NCBI GenBank assembly: GCA_029783825.1
Contig: JAREIK010002979.1
Coordinates: 1,109,101 to 1,173,100 of the forward strand
Length of the DNA stretch: 64,000 nucleotides
Origin: Sapria himalayana
Taxonomy: Eukaryota > Streptophyta > Magnoliopsida > Malpighiales > Rafflesiaceae
Direction: 5' to 3'
Shown piece after piece: positions 49,638 through 62,000 of this stretch (positions are counted from its first letter, which is position 1; the number at the start of each line of letters is the position of its first letter). Both the position numbers and the translations under genes were made by a program. Under the pieces are notes generated by a model. It made no database searches. It had not been told where the DNA came from and saw only the letters and a program-made list of their open reading frames with translations.

Positions 49638-50514
49638 TATGACAATCAACTTAATTTGTGTTTGTTCATGTCTATAATAATTATTTTTATATATCTGTGA
49701 ATATGTTTTTGTGTCTCCTATTTTTTAAGTAGAGTTTTAGCCTATTATAGGTATATAAATGCCTATTTTCAGTAGTGGCAGCGATGACAGCGATGGCAGT
49801 GACGGTAGCGGTGGTAGAGAAAATGGCAGCAGTAGCAGTGGCATGAGTGGCATTGATAGTGGGAGGAATAGCAATGGCAACAAATGCGGTATATACGTAC
49901 GTATATAGTCAGTATATACGTACATTTAATACTATAGTTTTTTATGTACATATATACTGAGTATATATATGTACTCAGTATATATGTATGCATAATACAA
50001 TAGTTATATGTAAATATACTACAGTAATATATGTACGAGTGAAATGCTTGTATATATGTACATATTTACTACAATAATATATATTTATCAAAACATAGTT
50101 TTTTTATTTATTTTGATTTGATTGGGTGATTTAAATTATATATATATATATGGTATGACGTTGTTTCCAATACGAATCTTGTATAAGTAAAAAGATATTT
50201 AAACAAACATGATGCACCGTGACCTGGACAACTTTTTCGCAACAAAGAGTTGGTGATTGGAGGAGCTGAAGGAGCTAAAGCAACATCAATGCATGAATAG
50301 ATTATACTTTATGCATTGTCGGTAGATACATTGATTAATAAGATGTAATATAACTTTGTTATTTTTTTTGTTTCGGTTATTTAAAAATTTGTATTAGAAT
50401 ATGTCATCAAATGAATTTTTTTTTGTTTAATTTAAATTTTTATTTATAGTTTCTATTTTTATTAAATTTAATTAAAAAAACTAAAATTATTTAATTAAAT
50501 TTTTTTTGAAACTG
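49638..50514 (+). repeat. CACTA internal tandem unit 1 (~0.88 kb)
   Basis: Order: head (GACAATCAACTTAATTTGTG, GTCTATAATAATTATTTTTA, GTAGAGTTTTAGCCTATTATAG), short GGCAGC/GGTAGC island (49770-49885), TATAC palindrome cluster (49880-50090), tail (TTATCAAAACATAG, GATGCACCGTGACC, TTATACTTTATGCA). Same order as units 2 and 3; the island is shorter here. Confidence 0.85.
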
Positions 50515-51664
50515 TATGACAATCAATTTTAATTTGTGTTTGTTCTTGTCTATAATAACTATTTTTATATATCTGTGAATATGTTTATGTTTCTCTGAAT
50601 TTTTTGGGTAGAGTTTTAGCCTATTATAAGTATGTAAAAGCCTATTATTAGTAGTGGTAGGAGCGGAAGCCACAGCAACAACTGTAGTGATGGCAGCGGC
50701 AGTAGCGGTGGCAGAAGTGGCAGTGGCGATAGTGGTAGTGATGGTAATGGCAGCAGCAATAGCAGCGGCAGTAGTGGTGGTGACAGCAGTGGTAGTCATG
50801 GCAGCTGAGGTAGCAGCGATAGTGGCTGCAATGGAGGCAGCAGTGGCCATTGTGGCAGCATCAGTGTAGCGGTGGCATCAGTAGCAATAGCAGCTATAGT
50901 GGCAGCGGTGGCAGCAACAATAGCGATGGTAGCGGCGGTAGCACCATCAGCGGTGGCAACACCAGTAGTAGCCACAGTGGTAGTGGCAGCATCGACAAAA
51001 GTAGCATCAATAGCGGGAGCATTAGGATGACAACAAATGTGGTATATACATACGTATATAGTTAGTATATACGTACATATAATTCTAAAAGTACATTATG
51101 TACATATATACTTAGTATATATGTACTCAGTATATTTGTATGCATAATACTATAATTTATATGTACAAATACTATAGAAATATATGTACGAGTGAAATGA
51201 TAGTATATATGTACATTTTTACTATAGTAATATATATTTATCAAAACATAGTTTTTTTTAATTTATCTTGATTTGATTTAGTGGTTTAAATTTCTTACCA
51301 ATGTGATATCATTTTTTTTCCCATACGAAGCTAGTATAAGTGAAGGAATTTTTCAGCAGATATGAAGCTCTGTGACTCGGATAGCTTTTTCACAGCAGAA
51401 AGTTAGTGATCAGAGGAGAAGAGGGAGAGAAAGCATCATCAATGCATTGATAGATTATACTTTATGCACAGTCGGTATATATATTGATTAATAAGATGTA
51501 ATATAATTTTTGTTATTTTTTTGTTTTAGTTATTTAAAATATTGTATTAGAATAAGTTATTAAATGAATTTTTTTTGTTTAATTTAAAATTTTCATTTAT
51601 AGTCTCTTTATATTAAATTTAATATAAAAATATTAAATATTTAATTAAATTATAATTTAAGCTG
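50515..51664 (+). repeat. CACTA internal tandem unit 2 (~1.15 kb)
   Basis: Same head, then a long GGCAGC/GGTAGC/GGTGGC island at 50650-51010, palindrome cluster 51030-51240, and tail from TTATCAAAACATAG at 51239. Open frames through the island encode Ala/Val or Ser/Gly runs depending on frame and are not genes. Confidence 0.85.
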
Positions 51665-52870
51665 TATGACAATCAACTTTAATTTGTGTTTGTTCATGTC
51701 AATAATAACTATTTTTATATATCTGTGAATATGTTTGAGTGTCTTTGAATTTTTTGGGTAGAGTTTTAGCCTATTATAGATATGTAAAAAGCTATTATCA
51801 GCAGCAATAGCAGTAGTAGGAAAGGTAGCTGTGACAGCGGTGGCAGTGACAGTAGTAGTGGGGGTAGCAGCTACTACAGCAGTGGCGGTGGTAGTGGTGG
51901 AAGCTGCGGCAATGGGAGCGGCGGCATTGGAAGCAGTGGCAACAACGACAGCAGTAGGGGCTACACCAAAAGCAGTGATGGCAGTGGTGGTAGCAGTGGT
52001 TGCACCGGAAGTAGCGGCAACACCAGAAGCAGAGGTGGTAGTGGCAGTAGTTGCAGTGGTGGTAGCAACGGCGGTAGTGGCAACAATGATAGCTCTGGCA
52101 ACTTCGGCATGCAGTAGTAGCACGGGCAGAAGGGGGAGCGGCCAACACCGACACCACCGTCGACGGTGGCATCGGCGACATCGTTAGTAGCGGTGACAGT
52201 AGTAGTGGTATTGGCAGCGATAGCAACAGTGGCAGCAGCGGCGATAGTGGGAGCAGCAGCAACATCACCAAATGAGATATATAAGTATGAATAATGTCAG
52301 TATATACGTACATATAATACTGTAAAATTTTATGTACATATATAATTAGTATATTTGAACTCAATTTATATGTACACATAATACTGTAGTTTTTATGTAC
52401 ATATACTATAGTAATATATGTACGAGTGAAATGATAGTATATATTTACATATATACTCCAGGATTATATATTTATCAAAACATAATTTTTTTTATATTTT
52501 AATTTGACTAACGGGGTTTAAGTTTCTTACAGATATGATAGTGCATTGTTCCTCATACAAAGCTTGTATAAGTGATGAGATTTTCACTAGACATTATGTG
52601 CCGTGACTCGGATAGCTTTGTCGTAGTAGAAAAATGATGATCGGAGGAGTTGAGGGGAGAGAAATCAACTTCAATGAATAGATATATTATACTTTATGCA
52701 CTGTAGGTAGATACATTGATGAATAAGATGTAATAAAATTTTGTTATTTTTTTGTTTCAATTATATAAAATATTGAATTAGAATAAGTTATTAAATGATT
52801 TTATTTTTTGTTTATTATAATAGTTTCATTTTTTATTCAATTTGATATAAAAATAAAAAATTATTTAATT
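51665..52870 (+). repeat. CACTA internal tandem unit 3 (~1.2 kb)
   Basis: Same head, GGCAGC-type island at 51790-52270 (longest), palindrome cluster 52280-52470, tail from TTATCAAAACATAA at 52474. The tail leads into the right subterminal region, as also seen at 16521-17232. Confidence 0.85.
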
Positions 52871-52889
52871 AAAAAATTTTAAAATAAAT

Positions 52890-53370
52890 TAAATTTTGAA
52901 AATAGTTTTGAAATTAAAATAGCTAGGGAAATAATCCATTACTAAATTAGAAAGGGAAAAATCCCATGCTAATTTAGCTAGGGAATTTTCTCTAGCTAAT
53001 TTAGTTGGGGAAATCTTTAATTTAGCAATGAATTTTTCCGTCGCTAAATTTATTTAGCTAGGGACTATTTCCGTCACTAAAATTTAGCGACTAAAATATA
53101 GCTTGAGAATCTTCCATCGTTATTTAGTTTAACGATAGAAAATCTCATTTAGCTTGCTAATTTAGTTAGGGAATTTGTCTTTTTTAGCAAGAGATTTTTA
53201 TGTCGCTAACTTTTTAGCTAGGGACACTTTCTTTTACTAAACATTAGCAAGGAGCACTTTAGATAGGGAACCGATCCATTGGTAATCCGTCGCTATATCC
53301 CGTTTAGCGACGAAAAATGCTCATTTAGTTAGGTAATTATTCCTAGCTATATGGGATTTTTCTTATAGTG
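52890..53370 (+). mobile_element. CACTA right subterminal region and terminus
   Basis: Repeated TTTAGCTAGGGAATTTTC, CGTCGCTAAATTTATTTAGC and related motifs, ending CTTATAGTG. Followed by TAA. It aligns with 16951-17232. Confidence 0.9.
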
Positions 53371-56300
53371 TAAAAATGCTAGGGCAAGGCATTCAAGCAC
53401 TTAAATAATTTTTCTTATGTTTACGAAGAGAATAATCTCAAGTGTTTCAAGTCAATACTAGTTTCGAAAAATGTAGTAATTACGCTTGTTAAATGTTAAA
53501 ATCTTTATTATAGTTTAGTAGACATTATGAATATTACTAGAAATTAGCTGTCTTCTTCTCGGATTCATGGCTTCATGGTAAACATAGCTAATCGATGCTT
53601 CATATTAAGAACTAGTTAGGAGCATAATAATAGACTCATGCATCCATGTCATTGATAATGGCAAAGTAACTGTTAATAGAAAAGTAAGCACATGTGAGTA
53701 ATGATTTATCTCTCTCCAAACTCTTTGAGTGTTTTTGCCTATTTCCTGATTCTCATCCTCATCTTCTATTTATATGTATTCTTCATTTTCACACTATACA
53801 GTACTTTAAATCACCATGATCAGCTTAAGGTATGTATCATTTTTATGCTATACAGGTCTTCTTCACCCTTATAACTATAACTACAATCATTCTATGCAGT
53901 TGGGAGCTAATAGTTCAGAAGATGCATTTAGATAGATTCGTTCTCTGCTGAGTGCTGTATTAAAGGAGTGCCCAAATCTAACAAGGATTTTTTGCCCATT
54001 TCTTACCTAAAATGGCTCCCCTTAAGGTATCTTACTAACAACATTTCTCTATATTTGTACTATTCTTTGACACATAGAGTTTCTTCTTTGTCATTTCCCT
54101 GTGCTTTTATCCTCCTAGAAACACGTTTCAAATAGGATTAGCAATAAAAGATACAGAATGTTTCATGAGATTTAATGCAGATGCAATGACATCTAATGTG
54201 ATTGCATCCTCTCCTTAGAAAAAAATTGGTTGTCAGAAAGGTAATATCTATCCTTTTTCCAACTCCTTAGCATGTTTTAAATGTGGGTGTGAGTTTAATT
54301 TATGTTTAGTATTAGCACCAAACATTACAGGGTTGCGACTTTACAAGGAAGCAAAGGATTGGTGCAGTCATGGTGGAGTCACTTTAAGTTCCGAGAACTA
54401 TGGTTTGTAGCTTGTTTGCTTCATCTTTCAAAGTGAGAAAATTTGTTTTCAGTGTTGGGATGATCATCTTGCAATAATATTTATTGGTGTTGTTGATGGG
54501 ACTTGTGAAGTCATTTTCCAAACTCTCATGTCTTTGTTTTCATTGAGATATGAGTAAGGTTCTACTATATAATTTCTCGTCTTCCTAAAATTTTATTACC
54601 TTCTTGATAGAATATTTATCTGTATTCTTCTAGTAGATGGGACTTCTGTCTCTACCTAGGCGGCATGGTGGAGGAGCTTGATAGGCATACTGATTTTATT
54701 CACAAGCAGTTGTACATTGAATGGCTTCCTTGGTTAGATGAACAATTGTTGCTAATGAGTTGTGGAGTTAAAAAAAGCAAGCTATATATCTACCAACAGA
54801 ATCTTGCTTGATAGAATCACCATAAAATTTATAGAGTTATTTACTTAATATATTTACACTCATAAGTTATAATGATAAGAAATAAAAATATTTTTATATT
54901 TATTAATTCAAGTTTTTTACCAAACATTCACTAAATATGTTAATTATCAATTTGGTTTAATTTTACTTCTTTGCTAAGTGGGCTTTTAGTTTGCATTTAA
55001 TTTGTTATTTTAGCTATACCTCAAGCCATTATGTACTATGTGTATATGTTTATGGGTTTCTTAATCTCAAGTTTGATTTGTATAATGTGTGATTTGCATT
55101 AGTTAATTAACTAGACCCTCCACTTGTAGGGGTATGAAACCAAGAGATAAATTGATGTGGTGATATTTTCGAAGGGAAGAAGATGGAACTTATGGTATAG
55201 TAATGTATAAATGAAATTGGATTTTTATAAAAATTTTTAACATTTATTTTGTGAATTTGATATCTTTATTTTGGCTATCTTGGAAGTTATTCTATATCAT
55301 TCGGTGATTTATAAGAAATGTACTCCACAAAAGGGCTACATTAGAGCATGCCTTAAAAGTAATCTAGGCTACCCTTTTTTGTAAACTTAGCTCTAAATGT
55401 TGTTTGTTTAGAGCAATCTCAACCTAAAGTTTTACTTTCACCTTAATTCACAAAAAATTCTAATGAACTATGATATAAAGATGATTGACTCTACATTGGG
55501 TGTTAGCTTAAAGTAACATTTACGAATCTTTGGGTGGTAGGATTAGAAGGATGAAGGATTGCATACTAATAATTCTCTTTTACAAATGTCTTGTGTAATT
55601 ATATAAATACTAAAAATGGTTTTCATAATAACTTTGAAGTTAAATTTGTTTATGAAATAATAATATATTAAGATGATTGATCACTCAAGAATTTTTTGTA
55701 TTACATAGTCTCTTCAAACACAGTCTCTTCAAAGTTATCGGGTAAAATTGTTGATATATTTATCTCTCTTTGTATATCTTGTTAAACCGAGAGCCTTGTG
55801 TACTTGGGTATGAATGTGATCTCCATATCTATCGTATCTTATCATAATATGTGGAAGTATTTAAAATATGAAGGCTAGATAAGAAACAAATTATACTAGT
55901 ATCTTATCTTGACAATCTTACCTCAAAAGATTGAAGAGATCAATCATAAAAAATCTTGAATTCGAGAATTACTATTCTTCGAATTTAAACAGATTTTTGT
56001 TATCACATAAAGATGTGATATCTTATTAGATAGTAAAATAAATTTATTTTAACATTTGAATTAGACATATTAATTGATGACCAAATGGAAGAACATATCC
56101 ATCCATTATTTAAATTCCACAAGAATTTTAAAATTGGATTTGAAAATATATCAATTATCATTGGTAGTTACTTATAAATTACTATAAACTATTATTAAAT
56201 CTCTCATTTATAGAGATTGTCTGATAAATGTGTAAAATAAGTGTTTTAAATCTCTATATCTAAGTATATTGCGTGGTAATTCATAATATTTGTAAATCCA

Positions 56301-56670
56301 AAATGAGATTATTATTCCTACTTTGTTATAATATCATAAAATCATATCCCCCTCCAATTCTATCCAATCAAACACAACCTAAAGAGTAACTAGGCATGAA
56401 GAAGCATTATAAGAGCTTCTACAAGCTACTATTTTTCTAATCATGCTTTTCCTGTTGTGATAGATTCTATTAATGTATTAGAATGTATCAAACTTAAATG
56501 ACATGGGACTCATTGAAATTTTAATTTAGAGATTTTGGGAGCTATATATCCATCCATCATCAGCATGCTCCATAACTATTTGTATGCTTTAAAGGGTTGC
56601 AGGTAGCAAAAATGGCTCATTTCTTGACACTCACACATTGCTTTTTTGACTAAATACTACCATCTTCAAC
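53371..56670 (+). other. Flanking sequence with exon-like fragments, gene unidentified
   Basis: After the TAA duplication the sequence is ordinary and of moderate complexity. Exon-like segments bounded by GT/AG occur on the + strand: 53900-54029 (LGANSSEDAFR, stop, IRSLLSAVLKECPNLTRIFC), about 54148-54240 (IKDTECFMRFNADAMTSNVI, stop, KKIGCQK), 54331-54400 (CDFTRKQRIGAVMVESL) and 54665-54770 (MVEELDRHTDFIHKQLYIEW then LPWLDEQLLLM). These look like a decayed multi-exon gene or a captured fragment. The family is not recognised. From about 54800 to 56670 the sequence is AT-rich with no gene signal. Confidence 0.35.
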
Positions 56671-57620
56671 ATTGAGATACATAGACATTTAGGCAGACAC
56701 ATTGATAGACAATTAGACAAATAGTTAGATAGATAAACAGACATATAGATAGATAGAAGGTTTGACAAATAGATAGACAAATAAACAAAGAGATAGATAT
56801 ACAGATAGATATACATATTGATATATAAATAGATAGATATACAAATAGATAGACTGATAGATAGATAGAAAAATAGATAGATAGATAAATAGATATATAG
56901 ACAAAAGAATAATTAGATAGATAGACAAATAGATACATAGCCAATTAGATATATAGATAGATAGACATACAAATAAATAGATTTATAGATATATTGATAG
57001 ATAGATTGATAGATAGATTGATAGATTGATTGATAGAAAGACAAATTGATATATAAATTATTGACAGATTAATATACATATTAAAGATAGATAAATAGAC
57101 AAATTATTAGAAAGATAGATAGACTGATAGATAGAAATAGATATATAGATAGATAGATGATAGAAAGATATAGTGATAGATAAATAGATAGATTGATTGA
57201 CATATAAAAGTACGGACAAATAGATAGATAGAAAAATAGATAGATATATCAAAAGGCAAATAGATATAAGGATATATATATAGATACTTAGATAGTTAGA
57301 TAGATAAATAGATAGATAGTTAGAAAGGATAGATAGATATATAGAAATATAGAAATATATATAATTAGACAAATAGTTAGACTGAGAGATAGATAAATAG
57401 ATCAACAATTAAATAGTTAGATAGATAAATAAAAAGATAGACAAATAGATAGATAGATAGAAATAAAGATAGTTTGATAGATAAATTGATAGACAAATAG
57501 ATTAACAAATAGATAGATAGATAGACAGATCGATAAATAGATAGATAGATAAATAGATAGATAAAAATATTGATAGATAGATATATAGATAGACAGATAG
57601 ACAGACAGATAGAGAGAGAG

Positions 57621-57654
<34 letters not shown>

Positions 57655-58142
57655 ATTGATAGACATATAGATAGGTAGGTAGACAAATAGATAGACAGAT
57701 CGATAGAAACATAAATAGACAAATAGATATATAGAGAGATAGACATTTATAAAAATAGCAAATAGATAGATAGATAAATAAATAGATAGATAAACACATA
57801 GACAAATAGAGATATAGACATATAAACAGATACAAAGATCGATTAGATAAATATATAGACAGATAAACAAATAGACGAATATATAGTTATATAGATAGAA
57901 AGACAAAAAGACAAATTAACACGAATATAGACAAATAGATAGTTAGATAGATGGATAAATTGATATATAGATAGATAAATAGATAGATAAATAGATAGAC
58001 TAATTGATAGATAATTAGTGACAGCTTGATATATAGATAAATAGATAGATAGGCAGATAGTCAGATAAATAGATATATAGATAGATAGATAGATAAAAAG
58101 GTAGATATATAGTTAAGCAGATAGATAGTTATATAGAAAGAT

Positions 58143-58173
<31 letters not shown>

Positions 58174-59009
58174 ATTATAGGTAGATATATAGATTAATAG
58201 ATACATATATAGATAGATAGATATATAAATAAATAGTGAGATAGATATAAAGATATAAAGATAGATAGACAAATAGAAAGATAGACAGATAGACAATTAG
58301 ACAGATAGATAAATAGATAGATAGACACATAAACATATTTACACATTCATCCAAAGACATATGGACAGGTAGATATATAGACATATAGACATAGAGACAT
58401 ATAGACATATAGACACATAGATAAATAAAAAATAGATAAATAAATAAATAGAAAGATAGAAATATAGATAGATAGAGAGATATACAAATAGATAGATAGA
58501 GACATAGACACATAAATAAATAGTTAGATAGATGGATAGACTATATATATTTGCCTATCTATCAATCTCTCACTAATTATCACTAATTATAGATAGACTA
58601 TGTATCTATAAATAGATAGACAGATAGATACACACTTAGACAGTTAGGTGGATAAACAAATAGATAGATTGATAGAAAAATAGAAATATTCACATATTGA
58701 TATATTAATAGATTGAAAGGTTGAGAAAAATAAAAATTGATGGATACACATATACATAAATAGATAGATAGATAGATAGACAGAAAAAGATCGGTAGAAA
58801 GATAGATTGATTGATTAATAGATAAATAAAAAGATATTCATATAAACATATAGACATATACAAAGATATATAGATTGATAGGTAGATACATAGAATGATA
58901 GTTAAGTAGATATATATATATAGATAGAAAGAAAGATAGACATAAATATAGAAAGATAGATAGACATTCAGATAGATAAATATATAGTTATATAGATAGA
59001 TAGTCAGAT

Positions 59010-59061
<52 letters not shown>

Positions 59062-62000
59062 ATAGATATACTGATATACAAAAATATAGTTAGATAGTTA
59101 GATATATAGACTAATAGAATTATAGACAGATAAATAGATTGACATCGATATATAAACAAATAAAAATATAAATGGACACTTATATAGATAGATAGATAGA
59201 TAGATAAAAAGATAGACATATAGTTAAACTAATAGATAGATAAATAGATAGATAAATACATAAATAGATAGTTATATAGATAGATAGATATATAGATATA
59301 TTGACAGATATTTAATTAGATAGATATATATATATAGACATATCGATAAATATATAGATAGATAAATAGAAATATAAACACTTACACTAATATGCTAAAA
59401 GATAAATAGAGAGAACATAGATAGGCAGATAGATAGATAAATAGAAAGATAGTTAACCACATAGACAGAAAGATAAATAGATAGATAGACAAATAAACAA
59501 ATACACAGATAGACAAATAAATGGATAGAAAGATGGACAAATAGACAGATATGATATATAGATAGATAGTTAAATAGATAGATAATAGATTGACAAATAG
59601 ATGAATAGACACATAGATAGTTAGATAAAAAGATGGGAAGATAATTAGATCAACATATAGACAGATAGATAAATAGTTAGTTAGATAGTTATTTAGATAC
59701 ATAAATAGATTGATTGACTAAATGATAGATAGATATATAGACAAATAAAGTGAATGACATACAGATAGATAGGTATATAGATTGATAGATTTTTAGTTAG
59801 TGGTATAGAATGACTAATTGACAAATTGATAGAGAGAGAAGTATATAGATAGTCATATATATAGATAGAAATATAGTTAGATAGGTAGATATATATACAG
59901 ATAAAGAAATAAATAGATATGCACATAGAAAGCTACATATATTGATAGACAACTAGAAAGTTAGATAGTCATTTTGATATATAGACATATAAATTGATTG
60001 ACAGATACAAAGATACACATATAATCAAATAGATAGATAGATAATTAGATCAAAAAATAGATAGATAGATAGACCATATATGAAGATAAACAGATAAACA
60101 GATTGATAGATATACTGATAAACAGATTGCTAGATATATATATATAGATTGATTGATTGATAGATAGAAAAATAAATAGTTACATAGATAAATAAATAGA
60201 CAGATTGACAGATATATAAATAGATAGATATGTAGAAAGATAGATATTGAGATATAGTGATATAAAGGCAGATAAACATATAGAAACTTAGACAGATAGA
60301 TAGACATATAGAATGTTAGATAAATAAAGTTATAGCCAGATAGGTAGAAAGAGATAAATACATAGATAGATATAAAGATAGATTGATAGATACACAAATA
60401 GATAAAAAGATAGATCGATAGATAGTTAGATAGATAGAAAGCCATTTAGATATATAAATAGATAGATAGATAGATAGTAAAATAGATAGATTTATAAATA
60501 GAGAATCAAATAGATTGATTTATAGATAGATAGGCAAATAAATAAATAGATAGATAGAAAGATAGTTAAGTAGATAGGTAGATATACAAATACATAGATT
60601 ATTAGATAAAAAGATTGATTGATTTTATTGATAAATAGATAGATAAATAGATACACAGATAGATAGATTGACACATAAGCATAAATTTAAATAGAAAAAT
60701 AGATAAATAGACTAAGAGACTGATAGAATGAAAGAAAGTTAGATAGTTTGACAGATAGCTACATAGATAGACATGCAGATAGATAGATAAATAGATAGAT
60801 AAATAGATAGATAATTAGTTAGATAGTTAGATAGATAGATAGACAGACAAATAGATAGATAGACAAATAGACAAATAAATAGATAGATAAAGAAATATAT
60901 CTTTTCAAAGATAGACAGATAGATATATATAAAGATAAATTGATAAATATATAGATGGATAGACAAATAAATAAATACATATACAAATAGATTGAGGGAC
61001 AGACAGACAAATAGATATATAGATACTTAGATAGATATACATATATATATAGATAAACAAATAAACATATAATAAATAGATAGATAGACAAATAGATAGC
61101 TAGACATATAGATAGATTTATAAAAAGACTGATAACCAAATAGAAAGATTGATGGAGAAATAAATAGATAAACTAATAAACTAATAGATAGCTAGATAGA
61201 TAAACATATACATATATAAACAGATAGATGGCTAGATAGATGGATAGAAAAATCGATATAAAAATAGATTGATATATAGTTATGTAGACACATAGATACA
61301 TAGACAGATAGATTGATTGATAGATATATAGAAAGATAGACACATAGACATTAAGTTACATAGACTAATGAAAGATTCACATATAGGAAAATACACTTAT
61401 AGAATAATAGATAGTTAGACAAATAGACAAATTGATAAATAAACACATAGACACATAAACATATAGACAGATAGATATATAAATAAATAGATAAATATAA
61501 AGATAGATATAACGATAGATATAAAGATAGATATATAAATAAATAGACACATATACAAATAGATAAATAGACAAATAAATAAATAGATAGATAAATAAAT
61601 ACATAGATAGATAAATAGATACATAAATCAAGAGATATATAGATAGTGAGATAGATAGTTAGACAAATAGGCAAATAGCTAGATAGATAGATAGTAGATA
61701 TAAAGATAGAAATAAAGATAGATAAAAAAATAAACAGATAGATATATAGATAGATTGTTAGATAGACAGATAGATAGATAAATAAATAGCTAATGAAAAA
61801 GATAGATATACAAATAAAAAGACTTATATATAAACTGATAAAAAATAAAATAGATAAATAGACAAATATTCAGATAAATAGATAGTTAGATTGTTAGATA
61901 GATAAATTTATGTTAAATAGACAAATAAATAAATAGATATATAGATAGTCACATAGACAGATAGACAGATAGATAAATAGATAGATATACAAATAGATAA

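Larger units (their letters stand above)
37732..53370 (+). mobile_element. CACTA (En/Spm) transposon, 15.6 kb, with TAA target duplication
   Basis: The left end CACTACAAGAAAAT and the reverse complement of the right end CACTATAAGAAAAA match at 12 of the first 13 bases. Flanking triplets are TAA on both sides (37729-37731 and 53371-53373), the 3-bp duplication typical of CACTA. Order inside: subterminal repeats (to 38800), AT-rich arm, ~0.53-kb satellite (42600-44060), CT-rich tract, TNP2 pseudogene, coiled-coil/basic remnant, three tandem ~1.2-kb units, right subterminal region. Transposase frames are broken, so it is not autonomous as read. A 3-bp match could arise by chance at about 1 in 64. 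Confidence 0.85.

Noticed and set aside
50491..52379. Ala/Val, Ser/Gly and Cys/His-rich open frames
   Set aside because: They are readings of GGCAGC-type trinucleotide islands in different frames and strands.
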